Source: Acetobacterium paludosum (lineage in GTDB: Bacteria; Bacillota; Clostridia; Eubacteriales; Eubacteriaceae). From it: a stretch of 64,000 nucleotides of DNA. The stretch is taken from the NCBI RefSeq assembly GCF_008086595.1, contig NZ_RXYA01000003.1, forward strand, positions 208,129 to 272,128, in the 5' to 3' direction. Below the pieces are notes generated by a model that saw only the letters and a list, made by a program, of their open reading frames with translations, did no database searches and was not told the DNA's origin. Numbering within the stretch: position 1 is the stretch's first letter; each line of letters opens with the position of its first letter. Shown here one piece after another: positions 46,500 to 55,970 of this stretch. Both the position numbers and the translations under genes were made by a program.

Positions 46500-47423
46500 A
46501 TGCCCATAAGAATTCCCAATAACTTACCTGCCAATCAAATTCTGACAAATGAAAATATTTTTGTCATGGATGTAAACCGGGCCAGTCAGCAAGATATACG
46601 TCCTTTAAAAATCGCCATATTAAACCTTATGCCCACCAAAATATCAACCGAAACCCAGCTGCTCAGGTTATTGGGAAATACCCCCCTTCAAATTGAGGTC
46701 ACGCTCCTGCAAACAAAAACCCATGAGAGTACCCACACCTCTTCCAAACATTTGGGCTCCTTCTATTCTTATTTTGAGGATGTAAAAGATCAACACTTTG
46801 ATGGGCTCATCATCACCGGCGCGCCCATTGAAACGTTGGCGTTTGAAGATGTCGACTACTGGGACGAGCTGACGGAAATAATGGACTGGAGTAAAACAAA
46901 TGTCTTTTCCACCCTGCACATCTGTTGGGGGGCCCAGGCTGGACTTTATCACCATTACGGTATTCCCAAACACTTACTGCCGCATAAAGTCTTTGGCGTA
47001 TTTGAGCATCACCTGGAAAAAGAATTCGTGAAACTATTCCGTGGTTTTGATGACACTTTTTTTGCCCCGCATTCCCGTCACACCGGTATCGATCGCGAGC
47101 CAATTGACGCTCATCCCGATTTAGAAGTCATGGCGTCTTCTGATGAAGCAGGGGTTTATATTGTAATCGCCCATAAAGGACGCCAGATTTTTGTAACCGG
47201 CCATAGTGAATATGATCCTGAAACGCTAAAAGGTGAATACGATCGCGATATTTCCCAAGGAAAACCGATTAATATTCCCAATAATTATTACCCCAGTGAT
47301 GACCCTACCCAACCTCCGGTTGTGCGGTGGCGGGGACATGCCAACCTGCTGTTCAGCAACTGGTTAAACTACTACGTTTATCAGGAAACGCCTTATGACA
47401 ACATGTCAATCGCTGAACTTTAA
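46500..47423 (+). CDS. metA: Homoserine O-acetyltransferase (MetA family)
   Basis: A 307-residue class I glutaminase-like acyltransferase. The nucleophile is the cysteine in [10 protein letters not shown] (near residue 142), the catalytic His is in APHSRHTG or GHSEYD, with the glutamate in SEYD. MetA enzymes of Firmicutes and other bacteria mostly use acetyl-CoA despite the old succinyl name; pairing with metY agrees with acetyl transfer. It ends before a strong terminator. Confidence 0.93.
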   Translation: MPIRIPNNLPANQILTNENIFVMDVNRASQQDIRPLKIAILNLMPTKISTETQLLRLLGNTPLQIEVTLLQTKTHESTHTSSKHLGSFYSYFEDVKDQHFDGLIITGAPIETLAFEDVDYWDELTEIMDWSKTNVFSTLHICWGAQAGLYHHYGIPKHLLPHKVFGVFEHHLEKEFVKLFRGFDDTFFAPHSRHTGIDREPIDAHPDLEVMASSDEAGVYIVIAHKGRQIFVTGHSEYDPETLKGEYDRDISQGKPINIPNNYYPSDDPTQPPVVRWRGHANLLFSNWLNYYVYQETPYDNMSIAEL

Positions 47424-47448
47424 ATCATCCCAAAAACACCACCTGAAA

Positions 47449-47493
47449 AAGAGAACCAGCAAACTTTATGATATAAAGTTTGCTGGTTCTCTT
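47449..47493. terminator. Long-stem terminator after metA
   Basis: A stem of about 20 bp (47449-47469 with 47473-47493) with a very short loop separates metA from the convergent RuBisCO-like gene. Both flanks are A/T-rich. Confidence 0.8.
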
Positions 47494-47545
47494 CAAATTG
47501 TATCTGTAAGTCTATTATGGCCTAAATAAGGGGTAAAAGCCATCG

Positions 47546-48880
47546 TTAGATCAGATAGTTTTCCTTAACGTTTCCTTTTCCGTAAACGCCCCATTTAGCT
47601 AAGGCAATGCCTAATTCTTCATGTTCTCTGCCGGCTTCTTCTAAATCCTGTCCGTTCATATAGGCATCGATAGCTTGTCTAAATGCCACCGCACCTTTTC
47701 TTGGTCCTTGCGGATGACCGTGGATAGCGGCTCCGACACCCAGTAAACAGTCATTTCCGGTTTTATCAAGAATGATCGGGATTAAACCTTCAATAACGCC
47801 GCCGCCCATAAATGGTACTGACGTGTTCATATCGTATAATTTACCTGAGCAGGCAATGACTCTTGAAATATATTTGTTTTCAACATTGTCGAATTTTCCC
47901 CATGGTGCTTCAATTAAGATGATGTCCGCACCACACATTCTGGTTAATTTTGTCAATACAACTGAGCTTACGCCCTGATATTTGGCTACTGATTGAGCTC
48001 CGCCAAAGCAGCAATGTGCTAAAATCGGAACATTGATTCTGGGATCTTCGGCCAAATCTCTCAGTGCCGATAACCCAATTCCGAAAACATCAACCATAAT
48101 TCCATTGGCACCGGCGGCGATTGCTCTTAAGGCATTATCTTTTAGTCTTGAAACCTCATCGGTGATGTTAACCGTATAAAGTGTTTTTTCGCCTTTAATC
48201 GCATCTGCCTTTGCAGCTGCTGCCATATTCATTTTTACGCGGTCTTCAAGTTTGTTGAAGACTCGGTCGCCACCGATTAATTCATCATCTTTGATGATAT
48301 CAACCCCGCCGACTGCCGCTTCAAAGAATAATTTTGCTCCGACTTCCGGGGTGTATCCGGTACATGGCTTAATCATGTTATTTAACAATGGTCGGTCATA
48401 AACACCTAAAAGATCTCGGACTCCCTTAATGCCGAATTTTGGTCCTTTGAATTTTTTTACAAAATTCTTAGGGAAATCAACATCTAAAAGTTTTAGATAA
48501 GGCATCGCGGTGATATTTCCGGTTACTGTCGCAAAGAATAATGGTAAATTATCATCAACGTTATCGACCGGGAAACCGATTCTCATGATATAGAATCGCA
48601 TTCCACCATCAGGCACCGTTTGGTCAAGATCCATTTTTAATTCAAAATCAGGTACTTCGTATACGCCGATTGTTTTGCCGGCATATCTTTCTCTAATTTC
48701 ATCGGTTTCGCCGGGAACATCTACCCATGAGCCGGTTGTTTGTTCAATGGCAATACTGGCTGCTTTTAAAATTGGGTCTTCATCCTTTTCAGCTCCAACT
48801 AAATAAGTTGCAACGATTAAGTTTTCAACATCTGCACCTTCATAAAGCTTGTTCAATACATTACTATACAGTCTGTTCAT
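47546..48880 (-). CDS. RuBisCO-like protein (form IV)
   Basis: A 444-residue homologue of the RuBisCO large subunit. The lysine of the KPxxG loop is kept in NMIKPCTGYTP (K171) but the second lysine of KPK is Cys. The magnesium triad is intact as KDDE (197-200). A histidine is kept in LAHCCFGG and a loop-6-like GK in WGKFDN, whereas SGG is replaced by MGGG. These changes argue against carboxylase activity and for an isomerase, enolase or decarboxylase on a sugar-like substrate. The ATG at 48895 lies before the GGAGG, so ATG 48880 is chosen. It has a promoter at 48982-49010. Confidence 0.93.
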   Translation of the reverse strand: MNRLYSNVLNKLYEGADVENLIVATYLVGAEKDEDPILKAASIAIEQTTGSWVDVPGETDEIRERYAGKTIGVYEVPDFELKMDLDQTVPDGGMRFYIMRIGFPVDNVDDNLPLFFATVTGNITAMPYLKLLDVDFPKNFVKKFKGPKFGIKGVRDLLGVYDRPLLNNMIKPCTGYTPEVGAKLFFEAAVGGVDIIKDDELIGGDRVFNKLEDRVKMNMAAAAKADAIKGEKTLYTVNITDEVSRLKDNALRAIAAGANGIMVDVFGIGLSALRDLAEDPRINVPILAHCCFGGAQSVAKYQGVSSVVLTKLTRMCGADIILIEAPWGKFDNVENKYISRVIACSGKLYDMNTSVPFMGGGVIEGLIPIILDKTGNDCLLGVGAAIHGHPQGPRKGAVAFRQAIDAYMNGQDLEEAGREHEELGIALAKWGVYGKGNVKENYLI

Positions 48881-48981
48881 TTTTTCCTCCATCACTTTTT
48901 GAGTGTTTAAATTTGGTTTGTATTATTCTATTTCTGCTGGTAATACTGACTGGTTATTGCGTAAATAGGATCCTTAACTAC

Positions 48982-49010
48982 ATTCTAATCAGCATTGGAA
49001 TTATTATCAA
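48982..49010 (-). promoter_or_regulatory. Promoter of the RuBisCO-like gene
   Basis: On the minus strand TTGATA (49010-49005) and TAGAAT (48987-48982) are spaced by 17 nt, about 100 nt before the start, inside the gap after the cupin gene. Readthrough from the glycerol cluster is also possible because no terminator is seen there. Confidence 0.6.
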
Positions 49011-49038
49011 TATGGAAAATATTTTCATTCAATCTTTT

Positions 49039-49371
49039 TTAGATTGCCGCATGAAACCAAAAAACCTTTAAGGAAACTGAATTTTCGTCTCTCTTTAGCG
49101 CATGTTGCACCCCGGCTGGAACAATAAAGGATGTTTCCGGTTCAAGCTTAAATTCCTGATCTCCGACTTTTGCCCATCCGGTTCCTTCCAAAACCAGAAA
49201 ACCTTCCTGATCTGCATGCGCCTGTGAATTGGGGTATGCTGTTTTTATATGACAGCTTATCCCTGTTTTGCATCCAGCTACACAACCATTTTTCTCATCG
49301 ACTAAATAGCGACTCGTATAATCCGGTCTTTGCGTTTCTTCAACATCTCTCAAACGTACATAGTACTTCAT
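49039..49371 (-). CDS. Single-domain cupin protein
   Basis: A 110-residue cupin. HADQEGFLVLEGTGWAKVG holds the first metal-binding motif (His and Glu), and FIVPAGVQHAL holds the second with the terminal His. It may bind a small sugar-phosphate or serve as an isomerase or lyase. It lies 19 bases after the DUF1667 gene and 158 bases before the RuBisCO-like start. In Rhodospirillum a RuBisCO-like protein and a cupin act in sequence in a methylthioadenosine shunt, which makes the pairing notable. Confidence 0.85.
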   Translation of the reverse strand: MKYYVRLRDVEETQRPDYTSRYLVDEKNGCVAGCKTGISCHIKTAYPNSQAHADQEGFLVLEGTGWAKVGDQEFKLEPETSFIVPAGVQHALKRDENSVSLKVFWFHAAI

Positions 49372-49390
49372 ATCAGGACTCCTTTCTTAA

Positions 49391-49759
49391 TCAAGAAACC
49401 TTTTTGATACTTCTGCAGCAAACTAAATCCACACCTGTCCCGGCAATGTTCGGCATAACAATATCCCCGACCTTAACCGGTGAATCCAGCGCTAATTGAG
49501 TGATGGCTTTCATCACTTCAAATATTTTTTCTTTATTAACCGCTTCTTTTGTCTTTACCGGCACGAACGGCAAAGCTCCGTTATTCAGTTTGACTGTTGT
49601 TGTTATTATTCGTTTTGGTTCAGTAAACTCTGTTTTTGCATATTTAAGTCCATTATCACAAGTATAGCCAGTAATCTCATTAATTGTTTTACCGGTGTGT
49701 TTTATGGTTATACCGCAGCCTTTAGGGCAACCAATGCAAATCAACTTTTTTTCTTCCAT
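49391..49759 (-). CDS. DUF1667 cysteine-rich protein of the glycerol cluster
   Basis: A 122-residue protein starting MEEKKLICIGCPKGC, with further cysteines at YTCDNG and LVCCRS, that fits DUF1667. This family nearly always accompanies glpA- and glpB-like genes and is thought to carry an iron-sulfur cluster or pass electrons. The upstream frame to 49837 overlaps the oxidoreductase; ATG 49759 follows GGAGGTG and is chosen. It lies 19 bases after the oxidoreductase stop. Confidence 0.88.
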   Translation of the reverse strand: MEEKKLICIGCPKGCGITIKHTGKTINEITGYTCDNGLKYAKTEFTEPKRIITTTVKLNNGALPFVPVKTKEAVNKEKIFEVMKAITQLALDSPVKVGDIVMPNIAGTGVDLVCCRSIKKVS

Positions 49760-49778
49760 GGCTTTTTCACCTCCATCC

Positions 49779-51056
49779 TTATTCTGCTTGTTCCCTGGCA
49801 ATTGAAATATCAATTGAAGACGTGTCTTTGGTAACAAACTGTCTTGGCAGATTGAAAGTTATCATTGTCCCCGGTTCCACGATTGATTTTTTAACGTTCA
49901 TTAATACTTTTTCAGAATTGTCTTTTACGACCAGTTTTATATCTTCATCCGGATTTTTTACCCGCAGGAAAAACTTAACGACTTTATCCTGATTATTTAA
50001 GGCATCAAAATGCTGTGGCAAAACATAACCAATATTCTTATCATGGGTAACTTCCACGATCTTTTCTTCGTCATTCATTTTACCGGTGATCAAAGCCGCG
50101 GCGGCTTTACCGGCAATTTCAGCCTCCTGGGTAACATTGTCAACCAGATCATGCACATGAAGGACATTCCCACAGGCAAATACCCAGGGAATATTTGTGA
50201 TCCGTTTTTCGTTAACAATCGGCCCTTTGGTGACCCGATCCATTTCACAGCCTAATTTGTTGGTCAATTCATTTTCCGGTATTAATCCGACGGAAAGCAA
50301 GAGGGTATCGCAGCTTATATACTGCTCTGTTCCTTCGATCGGCTGAAGTTTCTCATCAACCGCTGCAATTGTAACCCCTTCAACTCGGTCTTTCCCATGA
50401 ATCTCGGTGATGGTGTGACTTAAGAGGAGGGGAATACCAAAATCATCAAGACACTGCACTTTGTTTCGGACTAATCCGGTTGAATAAGGCATAACCTCAA
50501 GAACCCCTTTGACATTGACCCCTTCTAATGTTAGTCGTCTTGCCATAATTAATCCGATATCGCCAGAGCCTAAAATCACGACTTCTTTTCCGGGAATGTA
50601 TCCTTCCAGATTAACATAGTTTTGGGCCGCTCCGGCTGTCATCACGCCAGCCGGTCGCTCACCAGGTATGGTCAGGGCTCCACGGGTTCTTTCTCGGCAA
50701 CCCATTGCGAGTATTGTTGCCTTTGTTTCGACGATAAACATTCCGTCTTTTCGGTTGACCGCAATAATCTGTTTATCTTCCAGTATTTCCAATACCATCG
50801 TTCCCAGTTTTACGTCGATATCCGTTTTTTCCACTTCTGTAATAAAACGTTCGGCATATTCCGGTCCGGTCAATTCCTCCTTGAAGTATGATAAACCAAA
50901 TCCGTTATGGATACACTGATTTAAAATACCACCCAGATATGGCGCTCGCTCACAGATCAGTATTTTTTTAACGCCGTTTCTTTTGGCTTCCAGTGCCGAT
51001 GCCAGCCCGGCCGGACCGCCGCCAATGACGACTAAATCATATGCTAATTTTTTCAT
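49779..51056 (-). CDS. FAD/NAD(P)-dependent oxidoreductase of the glycerol cluster
   Basis: A 425-residue flavoprotein with the FAD dinucleotide fold VIGGGPAGLASALEAKRNG at the start, CRERTRGALTIPGERPAG and a second NAD-binding fold VILGSGDIGLIMARRL near residue 165. It is the usual partner between the GlpA-like protein and DUF1667 in Firmicute anaerobic glycerol-3-phosphate operons, passing electrons from G3P oxidation to NAD or another carrier. It overlaps the upstream gene by 20 bases. Confidence 0.9.
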   Translation of the reverse strand: MKKLAYDLVVIGGGPAGLASALEAKRNGVKKILICERAPYLGGILNQCIHNGFGLSYFKEELTGPEYAERFITEVEKTDIDVKLGTMVLEILEDKQIIAVNRKDGMFIVETKATILAMGCRERTRGALTIPGERPAGVMTAGAAQNYVNLEGYIPGKEVVILGSGDIGLIMARRLTLEGVNVKGVLEVMPYSTGLVRNKVQCLDDFGIPLLLSHTITEIHGKDRVEGVTIAAVDEKLQPIEGTEQYISCDTLLLSVGLIPENELTNKLGCEMDRVTKGPIVNEKRITNIPWVFACGNVLHVHDLVDNVTQEAEIAGKAAAALITGKMNDEEKIVEVTHDKNIGYVLPQHFDALNNQDKVVKFFLRVKNPDEDIKLVVKDNSEKVLMNVKKSIVEPGTMITFNLPRQFVTKDTSSIDISIAREQAE

Positions 51057-52536
51057 AATTTCGGTCTCCTTCTTCTAAAGATAATTCCTTATTCCTAGAA
51101 GCCAATACAAAAGACTTATCTCCCTTTTGCGTCACTTCAAGCGGAGAGATCTTCAGCTCTTCACTTAAAATATCCAGTACTTTAGGACCACAGAAGCCAC
51201 CCTGGCAACGTCCCATGCCCGCTCTGACCCTACGTTTGACTGCATCAATATTCGTTGCTGGAATTGGTCGGTGGATTGCCTTTTTTATCTCACCCTTGCT
51301 GATCGATTCACATCGGCAAACTATTTCCCCGAAATCAGGATTCTTTTCGATCAAAGCCGTTCTTTCTTCATAGGGTAGGTCCGCCAGAACCACTGGTGCC
51401 TGTCTGCCTTTCTCATAGTTTGGTCGCGACGCGAAATCCAAGTCATGGTCTGCTTCTCTCACCAGTCCTTCAACCATCATGGCGATTGCCGGTGCTGACG
51501 TTAATCCCGGCGACTGAATCCCGGCAACATTAATGAATCCTGCTACTGTTTTGGCCGGTTCAATGATAAAGTCTTCATTCGTGCTGGCTGCTCTCAATCC
51601 TGCAAAAGTCGTAATGACATCCCCCATTCTTGGAAGTTGTGGGAATAAATGTGAAATCGTATTTCCATAAATCCCATTTAACGCTTTTGATGATGTTGCC
51701 AAATCAGTCGTATCATCAATCGTCTCGGCGTTTGAACCGGCCAGCAGGTTACCATCAACCGTCGGAACAATAATCATTCCCTTGGAAACCTTGGTTGGTG
51801 CTGAATAGATCGGATGATTTAATATCCCTCGCCATTTTTTATCATACAAAAAATACTCACCTTTTCTGGGTTTAATCTCAAAATCAATATCTTCTACCAT
51901 ATTTGCTATTTTATCAGCATACAACCCCGCCGCATTGATAATAACTTTTGTTTCAATATCACCTTTGTTTGTTTTAACCCCTTTAACTTTTTTATTTTCA
52001 ACCATAACGTCTAAAACTTCTGTTTCCAATAAAACTTTTGCCCCATTAATCACTGCATTTTCGGCTAATGCTACCGTGAATTCGAAAGGATTGATAATTC
52101 CTGTTTCAGGTTCATACAAGCCATATTTTGCCTCCGGATTCAGATTGGGTTCCATTTCATGGAGCTCTTTCTGATTTAAGAGTTTCATTCCCTTGATGCC
52201 ATTTTTCGTGCCGTTTTCAAAGGTTCCCTTCATTCTTTCAAGATCAGATTCTTCAAATCCAACCGTTATTGAGCCCAGTGGTTTTATATAGCCAACACTT
52301 AAATCGTCACATAATTGCTTGATCACTTTGTTTGCTTCTAAAGCTAATTTACCTTTTAACGTATCGCCTTTAATATTAAAGCCACTATGAATCATAGCGG
52401 AATTTGCTTTACTGGTTCCCATACACACATCACTCGCTTTTTCAACCAGGATAATATCCATATTATATTTTGCCAGTTGATGTGCAATGGAAGCACCAAT
52501 TACACCACCACCAATTATTAAAACGTCTGTTTTCAA
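51037..52536 (-). CDS. glpA: FAD-dependent glycerol-3-phosphate dehydrogenase-like protein
   Basis: A 499-residue GlpA/GlpO-like dehydrogenase. Residues 4-30 are an FAD-binding fold (IIGGGVIGASIAHQLAKYN), followed by MGTSKANSAMIHSGF, the usual flavin contact. The C terminus has a [2Fe-2S] BFD-like domain with CRCESISKGEI and GRCQGGFCGPKVL cysteines. It oxidises glycerol 3-phosphate, or a related polyol phosphate, to the keto form. It follows glpK after a 103-bp gap with a strong hairpin. Confidence 0.88.
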   Translation of the reverse strand: MKTDVLIIGGGVIGASIAHQLAKYNMDIILVEKASDVCMGTSKANSAMIHSGFNIKGDTLKGKLALEANKVIKQLCDDLSVGYIKPLGSITVGFEESDLERMKGTFENGTKNGIKGMKLLNQKELHEMEPNLNPEAKYGLYEPETGIINPFEFTVALAENAVINGAKVLLETEVLDVMVENKKVKGVKTNKGDIETKVIINAAGLYADKIANMVEDIDFEIKPRKGEYFLYDKKWRGILNHPIYSAPTKVSKGMIIVPTVDGNLLAGSNAETIDDTTDLATSSKALNGIYGNTISHLFPQLPRMGDVITTFAGLRAASTNEDFIIEPAKTVAGFINVAGIQSPGLTSAPAIAMMVEGLVREADHDLDFASRPNYEKGRQAPVVLADLPYEERTALIEKNPDFGEIVCRCESISKGEIKKAIHRPIPATNIDAVKRRVRAGMGRCQGGFCGPKVLDILSEELKISPLEVTQKGDKSFVLASRNKELSLEEGDRNYEKISI

Positions 52537-52577
52537 GGTGTCACCTCCATATTCTATTTGTAAAAAATGTTCATAGT

Positions 52578-52618
52578 CTTCGGCAGCACTTACCCGAAGT
52601 TTGTAAGCGCTGCCAAAG
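52578..52618 (-). repeat. Intercistronic stem-loop between glpK and glpA
   Basis: GGCAGC-A-CTTAC (52582-52593) pairs with GTAAG-C-GCTGCC (52603-52614) apart from one mismatch. No T tract follows on the minus strand, so it is more likely an mRNA processing or stability element than a terminator. Confidence 0.65.
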
Positions 52619-52639
52619 TAAATAATATATTAATCTGCT

Positions 52640-54142
52640 CTATCTGTCATTTGACCATTCAAGGGTTGCTCTTATTGCCCGTTTCCAACCCTTATAAAGA
52701 TCATCCCGGGATGATTCTTCCATTTTTGGTTTAAACACCGTGTCTACTGTTCTCTTGCGAACGATTTCGTCCTGGTCTTTCCAGAATCCAACTGCCAAGC
52801 CGGCTAAATATGCTGCGCCTGCAGCCGTCGTTTCAGTGTTATCAGGTCTTTCAATATCAACATTGACAATATCAGAAGTGAATTGCATTAATAAGTTGTT
52901 ATTACAGGCACCACCATCAACCTTCAATATCGACAATCGTTCGCCTAAGTCTTCCGAGAACGCATCAAACATGTCTCTTGTTTGATACCCTAAGGATTCC
53001 AGAACTGCTCTGATAATATTATTCTTGGTTGTTCCTCTTTCGATTCCAAATATCGTCGCTCTGGCATAGGAATTCCAATATGGAGCACATAAACCGGTAA
53101 AAGCCGGAATAAAATAGACGCCGCAATTGCTTATTTTCGCTTTTAACGCAAAATATTCAGAATCTGGCGATTCATCAAGCATATCCATCTCATCACGGAG
53201 CCACTGAATGGCCGATCCGGCCGAGAAGGCAACCGCTTCCAGAAGATATTCCACCTTCCCATTGATCCCCCAACCGATTGTTGTCGTCAATCCGTTGTTT
53301 GACAAGAAGGGTTTTTCACCAATATTCACGGTCATAACCCCGGCGGTTCCGTAGGTGAATTTTGCCATACCCTTTTTAAAACAGCATTGACCGAATGTTG
53401 CCGCCTGCTGATCACCGGCATCTCCGGTAATCGGAATTTCACGTTTAAATATTTTTGCAGTTACGCCAAAATGACCGCTGCTTTCCTGAACTTTTGGCAA
53501 CATACTGGCCGGCACGTTCAAGAGCTTCAATAAATCTTCATCCCACTTCAGGTCATGAATATTAAACATTAAGGTTCGGGAAGCATTGCTGTAATCTGTT
53601 GCATGGGTCTTCCCACCGGTCAGATTCCACATAATCCAGGCATCGACATTTCCAAAGATTAAATCACCTTTTTCTGCTCTTTCCCTTGCCCCTTCAACAT
53701 TATCAAGTATCCATTTAACTTTTGTACCGGAAAAATAGGAATCAATCATTAATCCCGTTTTTTCTCTAACGACTGCTTCAATTTTCGGATCATCCGCTTT
53801 TAGCTGATCGCAATATTCTGCCGTTCTTCGATCCTGCCACACGATGGCATTGTAAACAGGTTCTCCGGTATTTTTATCCCATACAATTGCTGTTTCGCGC
53901 TGGTTTGTGATGCCGATCGCAATGATTTCTTCTTCTTTGATGTTTGATTTTTTCATTGCTTTCTCAATAACTTCACCGGTAACCGCCCACATCTCCATCG
54001 GATCCTGTTCTACCCATCCTGAAGCCGGATAAAACTGATTAAATTCTTTTGCAAATACGCTTACAATATCTCCGTCATGATTAAAGAAAATCGCTCTAAT
54101 GCTGGTAGTACCCTGGTCAATACTTAAAATATACTCCTTCAT
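52640..54142 (-). CDS. glpK: Glycerol kinase
   Basis: A 500-residue FGGY kinase. DQGTTSIRAIFFNHDGDIV and ITNQRETAIVWDKNTG near the N terminus, the GTAGVMTVN nucleotide-binding segment and ARATIFGIERGT are those of GlpK. ATP and glycerol give glycerol 3-phosphate for the dehydrogenase encoded next. Related FGGY kinases act on other polyols and the presence of a SorC regulator leaves that possibility open. No EIIA/HPr contact can be judged from the text. Confidence 0.93.
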   Translation of the reverse strand: MKEYILSIDQGTTSIRAIFFNHDGDIVSVFAKEFNQFYPASGWVEQDPMEMWAVTGEVIEKAMKKSNIKEEEIIAIGITNQRETAIVWDKNTGEPVYNAIVWQDRRTAEYCDQLKADDPKIEAVVREKTGLMIDSYFSGTKVKWILDNVEGARERAEKGDLIFGNVDAWIMWNLTGGKTHATDYSNASRTLMFNIHDLKWDEDLLKLLNVPASMLPKVQESSGHFGVTAKIFKREIPITGDAGDQQAATFGQCCFKKGMAKFTYGTAGVMTVNIGEKPFLSNNGLTTTIGWGINGKVEYLLEAVAFSAGSAIQWLRDEMDMLDESPDSEYFALKAKISNCGVYFIPAFTGLCAPYWNSYARATIFGIERGTTKNNIIRAVLESLGYQTRDMFDAFSEDLGERLSILKVDGGACNNNLLMQFTSDIVNVDIERPDNTETTAAGAAYLAGLAVGFWKDQDEIVRKRTVDTVFKPKMEESSRDDLYKGWKRAIRATLEWSNDR

Positions 54143-54209
54143 CCGTTTCTTACCACCTTTTTTTTTATTAAAAATGCAATGGTTAGCATTTTTTCTATTT
54201 TAAAATTCT

Positions 54210-55214
54210 TTACTGTTCTTTTTCTTTTGCATACAGTCTCATAATTTCCCGGCCAAGTGCGTAGTCGATAATCAGAACATTCACGAGATTGCCTTTTAAT
54301 ACTGAAAGAATTGTATGAGCCTTGTGTTCTCCGGAGGCAATGGTAATTTTTGTGTTTATTTTCTTAAACTTCTCTAAATCAATCGCTATGGTTCGGTCCC
54401 TTAAATCTCCGCCGCATTCCTCTCCACGATCATTAATAAATCGCAAGGCAATGTCACCGTACACGTTTTCACTTTGAAGAACTTTCAATTCTGCTTCGGT
54501 CAAATAATCTCTGCCTGCTAATACGGAACTCAAGTCCGGATACATCGATCCAATCCCATTGATTGAAATCGTTACTTTATCAAACATATCAAAAACAACT
54601 TTCGTGTTTTTTTCATTTCTGATTGAATCAGCGGTCGCTTTACTGCTCAATAATGCTTCTGTCAGAAGATAATATTGCCTCCCGCCGAATGCCATGGCCA
54701 TTCTTGATACCAGTGTTCTTACATCTAATTCAGAATCACAGAATGCGATGCTCCCATGAAGCGTAACAAAGGCAGCATCCACTTTTTGGCAGGGATTTAG
54801 ATAATGGATCAAATAATACATCGTGGTGCCCCATGTGATGCCCAACACGTCATTTTTTCTAATAATTCTCTGCAAATACCTGGCGCCTTCAAGGGCTACC
54901 AGCTTCTTAACCGACTCGGCGGTATTTTGCGCATCATCGACATGATTTAAAAAATCATTCGGTGCAATGATCACGTCCTTTAATCCAAATGTATTCAGTA
55001 GTTCTTCTTCCAGGTGCATGCATTCAATATAGGGATCTCTGATGACGAATTCCACAATTTTTTCTTCTCTGGCTTTTTTGATAAGCCGAGAAACAGTTGT
55101 TATTGATATATTCATCTTTTTAGCGATTTCAGTCTGGGGCTCATTTTTTATATAGTACAAATAGGCCGCTTTTGAAATTGCAAAATTTGATTGATTATAT
55201 ACTTCAGGTTCCAT
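54210..55214 (-). CDS. SorC-family sugar-binding transcriptional regulator
   Basis: A 334-residue regulator with an N-terminal helix-turn-helix (EIAKKMNISITTVSRLIKKAREE) and the SorC effector domain, e.g. LLNTFGLKDVIIAPND, LGITWGTTMYYLI and NVLIIDYALGREIM. Family members bind phosphorylated sugars or polyols. Here it is likely to control the glpK-glpA cluster it precedes. The GTG 2 codons before 55214 touches the ribosome binding site too closely, so ATG 55214 is used. A weak hairpin separates it from glpK. Confidence 0.88.
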   Translation of the reverse strand: MEPEVYNQSNFAISKAAYLYYIKNEPQTEIAKKMNISITTVSRLIKKAREEKIVEFVIRDPYIECMHLEEELLNTFGLKDVIIAPNDFLNHVDDAQNTAESVKKLVALEGARYLQRIIRKNDVLGITWGTTMYYLIHYLNPCQKVDAAFVTLHGSIAFCDSELDVRTLVSRMAMAFGGRQYYLLTEALLSSKATADSIRNEKNTKVVFDMFDKVTISINGIGSMYPDLSSVLAGRDYLTEAELKVLQSENVYGDIALRFINDRGEECGGDLRDRTIAIDLEKFKKINTKITIASGEHKAHTILSVLKGNLVNVLIIDYALGREIMRLYAKEKEQ

Positions 55215-55433
55215 AATCACCCTTCTTTTTTCATCTGCTCAAATAAGCATTATTTAGCTTGTTTTTTTAAATATAAAAGCAATTCTGAATAACAAATTTA
55301 CAAATTATTATCCTTTTTCTTTTGAGTTATTCAAAACCTGCTTATAATTGTGATTATACTTCCCGTGCTATTTATTAACAATAGCGAAAATATTTTCACT
55401 AGAAATTTATTATCGAATCTTAATTATATAAAA

Positions 55434-55464
55434 TTAAAAAAACGCAGCGATTACATGCTGCGTT
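55434..55464 (-). terminator. Terminator of the 142-residue protein gene
   Basis: AACGCAGC (55441-55448) pairs with GCTGCGTT (55457-55464), followed on the minus strand by T7. The rest of 55221-55515 shows only AT-rich promoter sequence for the SorC gene. Confidence 0.85.
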
Positions 55465-55515
55465 CCGACTCTTAAAAAAGACTATTCTCTTGCCAATTTG
55501 TATTTTCAGACTTTT

Positions 55516-55944
55516 CTAATATGAAGCTTTCTTTTTTGATAAAACGACTTTAAATTTCCAGCCATTTTCTTTGGCTGCAGATTTTACAATTTGATTGAGC
55601 TTTCCTATATCAAAGTCATATTCGTAAGCTTTTCCATCGGTACTATACTGCACAGCCTTGACCTTCCGTGCTAATGTCGACCCGTTTTGTGAATAACTAT
55701 CCTTAGTGAATCCAAATGAAAAGCCACTCTTAATTTCTTTGGTCAATTCCCAAAAATTGATGGTTTCTTCTTTTTCATTGAATAAAACAGCATTTTCATA
55801 ATGAATTTTTATTTTCCCAGTTGGATATTTTACATCTAACAATTCCTGATCAACCGCAATATCTGATGAACCACCAATTTCAGGGATGATTCCAATAGCC
55901 TCATACTGTTTAGCAATACTATCAATCATTTCTTTTTTTTCCAT
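55516..55944 (-). CDS. Hypothetical cytoplasmic protein
   Basis: A 142-residue soluble protein with no signal peptide and a beta-rich, charged sequence (for example GKIKIHYENAVLFNEKEET and KVKAVQYSTDGKAYEYDFD). I do not recognise the family. It follows the lipoprotein gene by 26 bases with GAAGGTG as ribosome binding site, so the two form a small operon. A role linked to the lipoprotein is likely but unknown. Confidence 0.55.
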   Translation of the reverse strand: MEKKEMIDSIAKQYEAIGIIPEIGGSSDIAVDQELLDVKYPTGKIKIHYENAVLFNEKEETINFWELTKEIKSGFSFGFTKDSYSQNGSTLARKVKAVQYSTDGKAYEYDFDIGKLNQIVKSAAKENGWKFKVVLSKKKASY

Positions 55945-55970
55945 TTTATCACCTTCTTCACATTAAATTC

